A stretch of DNA of 64,000 nucleotides from Euglena gracilis (taxonomy: Eukaryota > Euglenida > Euglenophyceae > Euglenales), in assembly GCA_039621445.1 (NCBI GenBank), contig CP154955.1:35753123-35817122 (forward strand). The letters run 5' to 3'. Below the pieces are notes generated by a model that was not told the DNA's origin, did no database searches, and was given only the letters and a program-made list of their open reading frames with translations. Below, one piece after another: positions 54,474 to 64,000 of the stretch (the stretch's first letter is position 1; every line of letters starts with the position of its first letter). Both the position numbers and the translations under genes were made by a program.

Positions 54474-56836
54474 GTGTGGCTGTGAGGGGCGTCCATGGCA
54501 ATTTTCTTTTTCGGATTCATGTTCATTTCAGGCAAAATTTTGTTTCGGTGCCTGTGCAGAAGGAGGGTTTCTTTCCGCGGAGCTGTGGTGCTGGGGGACG
54601 TCGACCCCACCCAACCCAGCCTTCTGGTATGGGCGCGGGGGCGGGGGCACTGCTCCCCTCTCTCCGGGGCAGGCAGTGGGTGGACATCCTCCACGCCTAC
54701 CAGGCTGCGTTGAAGGCAGCCGACCCCAACAATGCCCAGGTGTGGCGCTTTCCCCCTGGAAATGCGGGAGAGCGTATTTGTTTTTCTTTTTTTGTCTTTT
54801 TTATTCTTCTCGTGATGTTTCGATTTCTGCTAAAGATTCCGACTGACAAAAATCATGCATTTTGTATTAATTTCTCCTGACACCAAACTTTTTGTCAGTT
54901 TTTTCCCGAAACTTTTTTCATTTTGGATTTTTGATAAAAAATTTACGCACTTTTAGATGCAGCATGTTCCGAAAAGTACAAAAACCATCCTTCTTGATAT
55001 TTTTGTTGCACCTCCCCCCACCAAATGAATAAAATTGAACTTGAATTTTGCGGGGTTTTTGTTTGTATCCCCTTTTTAGAGGCCCTTTTTTCAGAGGGAT
55101 GGGGCCGATGGGTCAGTGTTGGGGGGGGTCCGACCTCCCGCAAATACCAGCACTTTTGCTTCGCACGCTCGTGCATAATGTGTGCGTGCTGGTCGCCACA
55201 AGGGGGACCAGCTCTCAGAAACCACCCACATGTAAGAGGCGCTGCATGACAGAAAATCCCAGTGCCCCGTGTTAGAAGTCGCTATGAGTCTGGGGCACGG
55301 CAGTGGTGGCTGCGGGGGTGGTTGCGACGGGGAGGTTGGGTTGCAGGGCTGGGAGTGTAGCGCTGCGGTGATGGCCAGGGTTGTGAGCGGGCTAGAAGGT
55401 GGGTGGTTTGTGGTTTTTGGCAGAGGGTGGGAAATGCTCCCCACGCCCAGAACGGCGCAGGGACCGGAGGCAGGCAGACCTGGGGTCCCCAGCCGATTGT
55501 AAATTGGATGGATCACAACCGCAGTTCAGTCCCTGAACCTGTGTTTGGGGTGGGGGGCTGCCGTCGCCGGCAGGTTGGGAAGGAAGGCTGGCAGGGGGGG
55601 GGCATCCGGCACCACCCCATCAACTGCCTTTGCTGACTACCGGCCACCAGCACGGCACACCGTGCCCCGCGCGGCAGGCACAGGAGGCTGCGAAGCCAAG
55701 TTCGGAATCTCCCCGCTGGAGGAGTGCATCGGCCTCGTCTGGGTCGTGGTGGCCAAGCACCTCCGTGACATTCCCAAAAAAGTCAGCAAAGACAGTCGAA
55801 CAAAGCAGTTTGCTTTGAACGGCTTTCTGACAAATTCATATTTGACAATTTTCCATATTTGACGAAATCGACACTTTCGACAAGCTTCCAGGAAGATGTG
55901 CAATCCGTGCTTGTCTGGGGGTGCTTGGTGTCGGTCCGCCCAGCAGACGTACCGCCCTTCAGAGGGGCCATACGAGGCGTATGGGGCGTATATCCACCGG
56001 CAGCAGCAGGCAGCGTCCACCCGCCCGCGTGCTGGTATGGTCTTTCTGCCATTGCCATGCTGGTGGGCTTCCCTTCAGAGATGGGACAGTGGGATTCGGA
56101 GATGGCTGGTCCGGCAAACAGTGCTGGAGCCAAAGTTTCCAATACGCGCGCACTCGTGTACGGACCACACGCACATGCACAACGCACACACGCACATATA
56201 CACCCCCTGACATCAGTCTGTAAACCCCCCCAGATAATACCCCCCGGGGTATTATTTTTTCGCCCGAAGTCCCGGCCCGAGGGGGGGGTATTATTTGGGG
56301 GGGTATTATTTTTTGAAATTTTTCGAAGTCCCGTAGGACCCCAAAAAAGTGCCAAAACCCCCCTTTGGGGTCATTTTTTGTATTTTCTTATGAAATTTAC
56401 CATTTTTGGAGGTCAGATGATCCAAAAAAGTCGATTTTTTTCGTAATTTGGTGTCAGAAATTGTCATTTTTACCTACATTTTCAGGTCAAAAACCCGGGC
56501 CTTCAGCCCGAAACGGGGGGGGGGTATTATTTTTTCACCCGAAGTCCCGGCCCAAGGGGGGTATTATTTGGGGGGAGTATTGTTTGGGGGGGTATCATTT
56601 GGGGGGAGGGTTTACCATCCACCACGGGTTCCCCTTCCTCCCCAGGTTTCTTTGCTTCGCTGTTCGGGGCACGGCGCCCCCGCAACTTCCACCGCGGCCA
56701 GCGGCTGGGCCGCACCTACATGCTCGGCATGCTGACGGTCCAGTGCACGTTCTGGCTGACGATCCTGATGCACGCCCACGCCCGCCGGCGTGCGCAGCGG
56801 CGGCTCTCGTACCGCAGCCCCTTACCCCAGCCCTAG
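54361..56836 (+). CDS. small J-domain (Hsp40) protein with C-terminal membrane anchor
   Basis: Five exons (54361-54473, 54673-54739, 55684-55764, 55944-56034, 56646-56836) join in phase into 180 residues. Residues 1-59 form a J-domain: MDPWRVLGLPPGAPRDEVKA, then RYLALAKQHHPDRGGSHRQW with the HPD loop that stimulates Hsp70 ATPase, and ILHAYQAALKA. Residues about 60-118 are a Ser/Ala- and Tyr/Gln-rich linker. Then comes RPRNFHRGQRLGRTY and one hydrophobic helix MLGMLTVQCTFWLTILMHAH followed by RRRAQRR. There is no N-terminal signal, so it is probably tail-anchored with the J-domain in the cytosol or matrix, recruiting Hsp70 to a membrane (ER or mitochondrion unresolved). The protein lacks the Gly/Phe and zinc-finger regions of class I and II DnaJ, making it class III. 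Confidence 0.85.
54673..54739 (+). CDS. J-domain gene exon 2
   Basis: Acceptor CTCCGGGGCAG, donor GTGTGG. Completes the Arg after GGSH, and QWVDILHAYQAALKA is helix III. Confidence 0.9.
54740..55683. other. J-domain gene intron 2
   Basis: About 0.94 kb without an identified mobile element; A/T-rich at 54780-55080, G-rich at 55270-55450. Confidence 0.45.
55684..55764 (+). CDS. J-domain gene exon 3, Ser-rich linker
   Basis: Acceptor GGCAGGCACAG (6 bp upstream GCGCGGCAG is an in-phase alternative), donor GTGACA. In the phase dictated by both neighbours it reads AKPSSESPRWRSASASSGS. A neighbouring frame (ISPLEECIGLVWVVVAKHL) looks more protein-like but is out of phase. Confidence 0.65.
55944..56034 (+). 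CDS. J-domain gene exon 4
   Basis: Acceptor GGTCCGCCCAG, donor GTATGG, phase 0 to 1. Encodes TYRPSEGPYEAYGAYIHRQQ, a Tyr/Gln-rich spacer. Confidence 0.8.
56221..56614. mobile_element. TAA-C(n) terminal-inverted-repeat element, copy 4
   Basis: TAAACCCCCCCAGATAATAC and the inverse GGTATCATTTGGGGGGAGGGTTTA. Shares GAAGTCCCGGCCCGAGG and TTTTTACCTACATTTT with copy 3 in opposite orientation. Fills most of the intron before the last exon of the J-domain gene. Confidence 0.75.
56646..56836 (+). CDS. J-domain gene exon 5, membrane segment
   Basis: Acceptor CTTCCTCCCCAG, two bases complete Gly, then FFASLFGARRPRNFHRG, the hydrophobic helix and TAG at 56834-56836. Basic residues lie on both sides of the helix. 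Confidence 0.85.
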
Positions 56837-58050
56837 CGGCTGGTGACATCTTTCCGCTATTCCCCCCCCAGCTCCACCTCGTAGGCCGATTCCTGGAAGT
56901 GCACCTTGTGAAGTGTGACGCACCGGCGTCCTCGCGTTCTGCGTGTGACTGCGTGTTTGTTGGTGAGTGGGCAGGTGGACGGCGCCTGCTCGGGTGTGTT
57001 ATACGTTGTACAGTTTGCTGTCGCCGGGTGGCAACCCTCTTGGAGGGCACTTGCCGCCCTCTCCAAGGCATTATTACGTCGGTGAAGGCAGGGGCGAAGG
57101 GAAAATCAGGGGGTTAACATATGTGTGTATGCACATATATATGGGATATAGACACCTATATATGTATGTGTACACATATGGGAATAAGACACCTATATAC
57201 CCATTTTCCAGGACACCAGGGCATCTATGAGGGCAAAGCCAAAAAGAAAAGCCCGCAAATATCCCCCCAATGCATTCATTTAATGACAGCATCGAAGAAA
57301 GCCATTTTTGGCGTCACCCATGGCAATGGTGACCGACCAAGCATCCCTTGGGGTGGATCTGGTTGAGCTAGGGGTTGTGTGTGAGGAGAAGGCTTGGGCG
57401 GCATGAATACATTTTTGACTTCTGTGTCACCCGTTTGTTTTCTTTTCTCTTTCAGCTTACATGGCCTGTTTGCCCAGGCATTATGCAGATTGTGTGATAA
57501 AAATCAAAGGCAGTAGAAGTGGAACCTGTGTTTCCAGAGGATAAGGCAGCTACCTTGTACCCCTTCCATTTTCATTTGTAATGATCAGGTGGCACACTCT
57601 ACAGAAAATCTGGGGAGGGCAAGAAAGGCAGAGGCAAGTTGAAATTGTTGAAATGAAGACTGGAACCGTGCCAAACACCGCGCCGGGGTATCCCAGAAAT
57701 GTCTAAACTCTAGTATTGGAGGAGAGCTGCTAAAATCTAATGCAGCAATTCGTTGGTGCGTGTTGCTATTTCACCAAGGTCGCCACCTGTGTGCTGAAAA
57801 TTATTCTTTTATTATTTTTTGTTTTGTCTCATAAAGGAGAGTTGAAGCTCCAATGGAGGTCCAAAAGGAAGTTTGGATAATGAGCTGGGCTGTCCCATTC
57901 AAGCGGCTCATTGTGGTGGTTGCTTGGCAGTGCCGGCAGAAGCCACAGGGGTCAAACATGACAAACTTCGACACACGTGTGCGCACACGTGCACACACAT
58001 GCGCGCGCACACACACAGACACACACGGACGCCGACACCCACAACCATAT

Positions 58051-58088
<38 letters not shown>

Positions 58089-59400
58089 TCTTCTTCTATT
58101 TCGCCCACGCCTTCCCCCTCCCGCTAACCCCCCTGTCTGTCTTCTCCCTGCTGGACTGGATTGTCTGCTGACTCAATGCCACCCTTCCTCGGTGATCTGC
58201 CAGGACTCGCCCGCAGCCTCCGGGCTCGCCATTTTGCTGCCTCAGCTCACTGTGCGTGTGGGTCGGGGGGATGCCCAGAGAACACACCTGCAAACAGGAG
58301 CTCAGGCGTTAAACCAGTTGGCCATCAGTAGAGGAGGCTGTCCGACCTGTGTTGTTTGGTCACCGCTCCTGTTTCTGATTGCACAGCACTGCTATTGTTC
58401 CATGGGTAGCGGTCTGTCCAACTGTTTGGACGTTCATACCTTCCAGCGTGTCCTCTCATCACGTCCCCACACCGTTTGTGTGTGTGGGGGGGGGGGGTGC
58501 GAGGTCACAGTGTTCTAGCTTCAACACCTGCTTTTGGAGTGTCAATTTTGTGTTCTGGAAATGCACCCTTTCCCTCCATTTACATCGGCCCCATGGAAAG
58601 GACAATTTAATTGCCTCCTCCCCAATGGTGAAGGACATCAAAGAATGCCCAGGAAGGTTTTTGCGTTTGCTGCTACTGCCCCCCAAACACTTTTTCATGC
58701 ATTTTTACGAGGCCAGCCATCACGTTAATGTAATTTCTGTCAGATTATCATCATATTAATCATTTTGCAAATGATTTTGAAGGTTTGGGCCATTTTAAGA
58801 GTTCGAACTTGACTAACAATTCCTCGCTTCACTCATCACCCGTTTTACCCCCTTCACTCAACTCAGCAAACCAGAGTTATTAACCTTGAGCTTTTTCAGG
58901 TTGAGGGCCATCAACCACTGAGTCTCCCAAGCCAGCAAACCTGACTTTCGTCTCATTTTCATGGAAACATATTTGCATGGCTTAAGGACCCCGTTGGGGG
59001 TGGATTGCTTGTCCAAAGTCAGCAGTTAGAATTCCTAGTGGATCCCCCTAGGGGGAGGGGTTCTCCAACGGTACGATTTTTTTACCCCTCAAAATCTGCC
59101 AGAATTGTTATTTTTATCGGTTTTGGCATTTTTTGGGGAACAAAAATTGCAAAAAAAAACCCTTTTTCTCCCACGTTGGTGCTCAAGGCGTTGCTGCTTT
59201 TTCCCAAAGTCGAGGGGTCCCCAAGACAACCCGGGGTTAACCAGTCAGCGAGGTCAGCCAGTGGCATTTTGGCTGCAGCCGTGGAAATGGACCCAGGGCC
59301 CCAAAGCAAAGGCCTGGTCCATATTGATGTGCGTATATATGTATATGTATATACGTATATAATATGGATATTTCACTTCCATGTATCGTTTTCATTGCAG
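56837..59400. other. no gene recognised
   Basis: 57115-57205 is a TATG/TATA-rich tract. 58000-58035 is (CA)n and 58048-58088 is (TA)n. 59040-59240 resembles a decayed G-run/A-run element. Neither the 3' end of the J-domain gene transcript nor the promoter of the next gene could be placed. Confidence 0.4.
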
Positions 59401-59584
59401 GCAGTGAATTCTCATCGTTGCACAGGCGCTGGGGCAGACCGCAACCCATAATATGTCTGGCGCGGTCCTGTGGATGGCCCCGTGACGACGGGTCGATGAA
59501 GCAGCTCAAGAAACTGCAGGGGGGCCTCAGCAAGCACCTCGTTCAGGGCGGGCCTCACCGATGCCCTTTAGGGCTGATAAAATA
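59401..59584 (+). CDS. uncertain exon near the start of the fourth gene
   Basis: A good acceptor TTTTCATTGCAG is followed by an open frame with MKQLKKLQGGLSKHLVQ ending at TAA 59582. The basic amphipathic stretch looks coding, but no donor fits and the linked frame is short. It may be a start exon or a chance frame. Confidence 0.25.
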
Positions 59585-60327
59585 ATGCCCCAGACCGACC
59601 TCACCTGGAGGGAAATGGAACGTGACACTGGCAGAAGAGCCTGGCCCATTTCAGTTGCATAAATGGATTGCGTCTGGGCGTTGACCACGTTTGTGTACCG
59701 AAGAACTGGAACATTTGGGCAGAATCATCATTATTATCACACCTAACACCCACAATTTCGGGACCTCCTGCCAAGAATCCCTGGCATTTTTCGCTTAATT
59801 TCGGACTCCTGTGCCAAAACCTCTGCTACCTCCTGCAAAATTTTCTGAGATTAGTCTCGATTTTTGGGATTTCGTGAAAGAGAATTTGATATTTGGGAGT
59901 CAAAAAACTGGGAATATTTTGTGAAAGATCGTTCATTTGAGGAAATTGTGAAAGGTGATCCCCCAAAGATTCCAGTGGGAGCTAAAAATGGTTTTCCTCA
60001 TCAGGAATTTCCATCAAATTAGGAATCAAAATTGTCAAAAAGTGTGTAGCAAAATCCTAATTGGATCCTTTTTCAGACTCAAAAACATCCAAAAAAAAAA
60101 TAGGTTTCGGGTGGCGTTGTATGTGACATCACGCCGGTCACACATGACCCATCAAAGCCACCCCCATCCCATAATCGCAATCCCATAATGGAAAGAAAAG
60201 GAAGATATGAGCATCAACACAAAGAGCATTCTCCAGTCCCCAGCGTCGTGCCTGCCAGTCTCAACACACCCAAAGTGGGCGAACACACACGCGCGGGCGT
60301 GCAGGCGCACGCATGCACGCACGCACA
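59585..60327. other. no gene recognised
   Basis: A/T-richer sequence; 60290-60325 is GCAC-rich. Nothing else supported. Confidence 0.35.
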
Positions 60328-60435
60328 TAACCTCCCCCTGAATAGTGTCCCCCCCCCCAATAGAAGCCTCCCACTCTATTTTCGACCAACAGTCCAAATA
60401 GAAGCCCTAGGGGGCTTCTATTCAGGGGAGGTTTA
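60328..60435. mobile_element. 108-bp MITE of the TAA-C(n) type
   Basis: TAACCTCCCCCTGAATAG at the left and CTATTCAGGGGAGGTTTA at the right. The interior AATAGAAGCC/GGCTTCTATT is also inverted. The smallest member of the group and nearly a perfect palindrome. Confidence 0.7.
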
Positions 60436-60536
60436 CATGAACACATTGGCAGTTCACCGCGCAAGAGGGATGCATCAGACATGGATCGGTCCAACACACA
60501 TATGTTGGCCAACGCATATGGGGGCTGCCACTGCAG

Positions 60537-60616
60537 CCAACCTGCCCCAGAGCAGCAAGGAGGAGGACCCGGATGCCGCCTGGAACGCCACGGCGGAGGG
60601 GAAGGCCCTGGCGACG
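60537..60616 (+). CDS. fourth gene exon A
   Basis: Acceptor TGCCACTGCAG, donor GTGTGG. NLPQSSKEEDPDAAWNATAE, ending GKALAT. Confidence 0.6.
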
Positions 60617-63571
60617 GTGTGGCAGCAGTCAGGCGGTGGCAGGCCGACCCCCCCCTCCCCGTGCCATTGTGTAACTGTGGGCTTGTGCCTGTCCTACCCC
60701 CCCCCCGGGGGATACAGAACACAGGAGGACTACCATAAGTTACCAGTTACCAGTTACCAGTTACCAGTAAAAAATGATGTCGCTGTACGCAAATTACGCA
60801 AATTGACAATGCACGCATTTGCACACATCCCATTGAAAGGTCGGGGTGTTCGGGGGGCGCTTTGGCCAAGCTGGCGCTGGACGGAGGGCGGAGTGTGCCG
60901 TCAGACAGACGACTGCAGTTTTATGATGGCCCACCGCCACCGCCGGGCCACAGTACGCCCAGCGGCCGGGGCCCGACGCGCTGGCCAAGGTGCTGGAGCG
61001 CTTCGTGCAGCAGTGCGCCAAGTGGAGCCCCACGGACGCCACGCCACTGCCCCCGGCCGCGCTGGTGCGGGCGCTGTGCGACCACCTCAGCGCGGAGTAC
61101 GGCCGCCCGGGGGCTGCCACTCCTTCCCAGGTGGCCTCTTCCCTGTCCTGGCCCTCTTGCCATGCTGCCAGTAGAGACGGGATGGTTGAGCCGGTTTGCA
61201 TTGCATTCTGGATTCATCCCTGTCCCTCTCTGAACCTACCCCCCCCCCCTGTCTGCTGCCAGCACCGATTTTGGCGCAGCTCAGCCGCACCTCGCTTGGG
61301 GTGGGCAGCAACCCAGTTCTTGTTGCTGAGCCCAGCCGAAAGGCTTTCGGTGGAAACGCCGAATATTGGAAAAAGTGTCCAAACATGGTCAAATATGGTG
61401 ATTTGAAAACCTTTTGGGTGAAGTGTCATGCACATTTGTCCAAATGCATCCTTGTTTTTTTGGCAGTTGTCCAATGTATGCCTATTATGAGCTCGGGAGT
61501 CCCCACTCCCGGGGGGGGGGGGGGTAGCCAGCCTGTCTCAGCAACCCCAACATGCTCCTTGAATACATCTGACCTGCGGCAGGCACCGCCCCACAGCCCC
61601 CGCCCCGGGCTGGGGGACGCCGGCACTGCCTCCGCCGCTCAGCAGGACGCGCTGGCCTCGGCGGAGGCGTGGCGCGCCCTCCGCGCCGTCCACATCCTGG
61701 CCCGCGCCCCGGCCCTGCGCACCGCCGTCTGGGAGGCCGGCGCCCTCGCCCGGGGGACCAGCGCAGTGGAAAGCTTGGGGGGGGGGATGCCTTGCCGTTT
61801 TTCACCTGCCGGTGACTGAAGTCGTCGTCCCACCAGCGGGTGGACGTTCACCAGAGGTTGGTTCACGGGAGGTTGGCCGTGGCCGGCCGTCGCCCAAACC
61901 AAATCATTGTGCTTTGGTTGGGTCGCGGCTGGCCACGGCTGGCCGCGGCCGGCCGCGACCCAACCAGAAACAGAGATTTGGTTGGGTCGCGGCCGGCTGC
62001 GGTCCAACCAACGGCGACCCTAACCCGAACCCTTTTCATTTTGAAGTCTTGAAATTTTTGAGTGTAGCTGCAGCTGGCTGCTCAGAAACGTGATAAATTG
62101 CCCCTACAAGGTACCAGCTACCCCAAAGAGCCGTCCAACTAGGGTTAATACACATGGGGGGACCCTCGCTCGGCGCCTTCGGCGCCTCGTTCGGGTCCCC
62201 CCATTTTTTTAACCCTAGTTGGGCGGCTGTTTGGGTTCGCTGAGTACTCTGTAGAGGCCAATATAACGACGTTGCAACCAAAAAAAGTGATTTGGTTGGG
62301 TCGTGGCCGGCCGCGGTCCAACCAAAGTGGCGATTTGGTTGGGCGACGGCCGGCCGCGGCCGGCCGCAGCGCCTACCTCCCACGAACCAACCTCCCGTGA
62401 CATCCCACCCCCCACCAGCGGCCGACGAACGTCTGTGGCACAGTGCGGCGCAAGCCCTCGCCGAAAGGTGCGAAAAATATGTCCCAGATGCCCCGCGATT
62501 TGGGTGCCTGTCCAGCTGGAGCTGCCCCCTCCCCTTCCCCGGCTGGGCTGGTGGGAGAGCCTTTGCCTGCCGGCCCCTGCCCCCCGGCTGCCCCCCCCCG
62601 CCCCCGACACGGCCTCCGCCCTGCTGGGGGCCGCCGCGGAGGCGCTGGCCGCGGCCCTGGCGGACCAGCAGTCGGACCTGCTGGAGGCGTGGTGGCCGCG
62701 CTGGAGGAGAGCATCGCCCTCGTGCGCCAGTGGGCCCGCCCGGACCCTGCGCAGGCCAGGGCCGCGGCAGTCTCCAACGGGGTCTTGGGCCCCTCACACA
62801 TGAGGTTCAGCGCAGGACATCTCGCAAAGCAGACCGGCAGCAACCCAAGGTCCATCCACGGAGGTTCTCTGAGGAGAGCCCTCGCGCTGCAACGTCAATG
62901 ATGGGGAAGACTCATGGCGCTTTTGAGTCAACGGGGTCAATGAGCCATTCAATGGCGGAGGGGGTCAATGGCACGGTTGCTGGCTGGCAACTGGTAATTG
63001 TTTCGGGCAAACGGCGCGCCCCGCGTTTGGGGTTCGGAACCCTCCTCAGCTCTCTGCCACCCTACCCCGCAAATGACTGTTCTGGACGACCCAGTCCTCG
63101 TCCGGCAGGATTCCTTCCACAACGCCCCACAGTTTGCTGCCTGGGGTCTCCGTCCTCTGGCCTACCAACCAAACCTTGACTTGTAAACCCCCCCTGGGGA
63201 AGAAATATGAAAGCCGCCAGGGACGATTTTTTTTCAACGGCAAATCACCCAATAACTGATTTTGGCAGTTTTTTTTTGAGACAGACCATCATCGAAAATG
63301 CCATTTTTTGACCAGATTTGCCGCTAATTGCCAGTTTCGGCGGGTTTCGGGGTCCTTTTTGGCGCCGGGGACACCTGCACCGCGTTGCGATGCCGCAGGG
63401 CTCCCCCCCCCCCGCTGGGCCAGGGCCCCTGCCTGGCCCCCAAGGGCCTGCCTGCCGGGGCGGTGCTGTCGTGCCTGTTGGGGGACAGCGAGGCGGACGT
63501 TGTGCCGGCCCCAGCCAGCGTCGCCATGAACAGCGGCCGGCTGCTGGGCAGGGGGGACCCCGGCCCGCAAG
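60537..63571 (+). CDS. unidentified helical protein, multi-exon, incomplete
   Basis: Exons: 60537-60616, 60954-61130, 61583-61765, 62419-62467, 62560-62769, 63399-63571. Encoded segments include AEGKALAT, DALAKVLERFVQQCAKW, ALVRALCDHLSAEYG, SAEAWRALRAVHILARAPAL, DERLWHSAAQALAE, AEALAAALADQQSDLLEA and LEESIALVRQWARPDPAQAR. It is alanine/leucine-rich helix throughout with Pro linkers; no family is recognised. Phase conflicts occur at 61765/62419, within 62560-62769 (one base short at about 62697) and at 63399, two of them beside C or G runs. Assembly errors, a missed exon or decay are all possible. The start lies left of 60537 and the gene runs off the right edge. Confidence 0.5.
60954..61130 (+). 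CDS. fourth gene exon B
   Basis: Acceptor GCCGGGCCACAG, donor GTGGCC, 59 codons, phase 0/0. Two helices: DALAKVLERFVQQCAKW and ALVRALCDHLSAEYG. Confidence 0.7.
61583..61765 (+). CDS. fourth gene exon C
   Basis: Acceptor ACCTGCGGCAG, donor GTGGAA, 61 codons, phase 0/0. AQQDALASAEAWRALRAVHI, then ARAPALRTAVWEAGALARG. Confidence 0.7.
61840..62410. mobile_element. Mutator-like element with splice-site TSD
   Basis: Flanked by CCCACCAGCGG at 61829-61839 and 62411-62421. Ends GTGGACGTTCACCAG and, inverted, GTGGGATGTCACGGG, then shared AGGTTGGTTC and GGGAGGT. The interior has alternating GGTTGGGTCGCGGCCGGC and its inverse, plus a nested palindromic MITE (62097-62263). The right TSD copy contains the AG acceptor of exon D. 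Confidence 0.75.
62097..62263. repeat. palindromic MITE, copy 3 (nested)
   Basis: CCCCTACAAGGTACCAG at one end and GTACTCTGTAGAGGCCAAT at the other. Arms contain CAACTAGGGTTAAT and the centre TCGGCGCCTTCGGCGCCTCG. Inserted within the Mutator-like element 61840-62410. Confidence 0.8.
62419..62467 (+). CDS. fourth gene exon D (short)
   Basis: Acceptor CCCACCAG lies inside the transposon TSD; donor GTGCGA. DERLWHSAAQALAE, ending in a split Ser codon that exon E completes. Incoming phase does not match exon C. Confidence 0.55.
62560..62769 (+). CDS. fourth gene exon E with internal frame break
   Basis: Acceptor GTGGGAGAG, donor GTCTCC. ASALLGAAAEALAAALADQQ then SDLLEA in one frame, and from about 62698 VVAALEESIALVRQWARP in the next frame. 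One missing base would restore a single helix. Confidence 0.5.
62770..63398. other. intron, nothing recognised
   Basis: Ordinary sequence; 63190-63330 has T runs and CCATTTTT-like stretches of the kind found in the G-run repeats. No exon recognised. Confidence 0.35.
63399..63571 (+). CDS. fourth gene exon F
   Basis: Acceptor GCGATGCCGCAG, donor GTGGGA. KGLPAGAVLSCLLGDSEADV and SVAMNSGRLLGRGD. An 11-base C run close to the start makes the frame uncertain. Confidence 0.5.
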
Positions 63572-63666
63572 GTGGGAGGGGGGAGGGGTGGTGGCGGTGG
63601 GCGGACTGGGGGTCCGCGCTCCAATGTCTGCCCTTCCGACAGCCGGGTTACCATTGGGGCAGAGGA

Positions 63667-64000
63667 CAGGCTTCCGCTTGAGGGTTCGCAGCACTCCCGA
63701 GTGGGGCTGGACTGCAGCTAGTCCAAATTTGGGAAGCAGAACCCCTAGCAGAAACCCCTGGGGGGGGGTCTGCTGGCAGGGCTAGCTTGTGGAATCTTTT
63801 TTCCAGTGACCAGCACGAAGTACCAACAATTTTGGACCCCCAAAACTGGCCAAAGTTTTGGAGCAAAATCAGCCAAAAATGCACCAAAAACCTCATTTCC
63901 ACCTCAGCGCACAGTGCCGGAAGAAAAAAGTTTTTCCCAGGGGGAGACCTGGGGGGAGTGGGGTCTAGCAAGTGCAATTTTCCAGTGGCTAGCAAAATGG
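63667..64000. mobile_element. hAT-like element, second copy, cut by the window edge
   Basis: Begins CAGGCTTCCGCTTGAGG and continues with GGCTGGACTGCAGCTAGTCC, AAAATCAGCCAAAAA and the CAGCGCACAGTGCCGG hairpin in the same order as 50640-51039. More diverged; the right end is outside the window. Confidence 0.7.

Noticed and set aside
55560-55860. Alternative protein-like frame ISPLEECIGLVWVVVAKHLR in the J-domain gene
   Set aside because: It would need an incoming phase 1 and leave phase 1, which fits neither neighbouring exon; the Ser-rich frame fits both.

Overview
The window looks like nuclear DNA of a microbial eukaryote (alga or other protist); the lineage cannot be named from sequence alone. 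Genes are split into short, very GC-rich exons (third codon positions mostly G or C). Introns of about 0.1 to 2 kb, clearly less GC-rich, are full of microsatellites, homopolymer G/C runs and small inverted-repeat transposons. Splicing is GT-AG, but the donor is usually GTGTGN or GTGNNN rather than GTRAGT. There are no bacterial-type operons or Shine-Dalgarno sites. A TTAGGG-like tract at 38920-38996 is interstitial.

Layout. Positions 1 to about 20300 are gene-poor and richer in AT. They hold decayed mobile elements: a LINE-like reverse transcriptase at 1.0-2.05 kb, a DIRS/Gypsy-like reverse transcriptase at 10.5-11.3 kb, a Merlin/ISXO2-type transposase at 12.5-13.5 kb, a 769-bp fold-back element at 13.8-14.6 kb, and related copies of a repeat that may encode a short secreted peptide.

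From about 20.4 kb to the right edge four genes follow each other, all on the + strand. (1) 20374-40369: at least 19 exons of a long coiled-coil protein, 5' end not found, ending in a Ser/Asp-rich tail. (2) 41374 to about 53581: an N-terminal six-bladed Kelch propeller followed by proline-rich and coiled-coil exons. (3) 54361-56836: five exons, fully phase-consistent, for a 180-residue J-domain co-chaperone with one C-terminal membrane segment. (4) about 60537-63571 and beyond: an unidentified alpha-helical protein, incomplete, with frame conflicts near homopolymers.

The introns carry several distinct terminal-inverted-repeat families with recognisable target-site duplications (TSDs): Mutator-like (8-11 bp), hAT-like (8 bp) and a TA-inserting fold-back. 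Three Mutator-like elements lie in three introns of gene 1. A fourth, in gene 4, duplicated a splice acceptor in its TSD. Unrelated families share an internal GGCGC...GCGCC hairpin next to an A/T run. The coiled-coil gene, the Kelch/coiled-coil gene and the J-protein could be cytoskeletal or trafficking proteins plus a membrane co-chaperone, but nothing in the sequence shows that they work together beyond their shared orientation.
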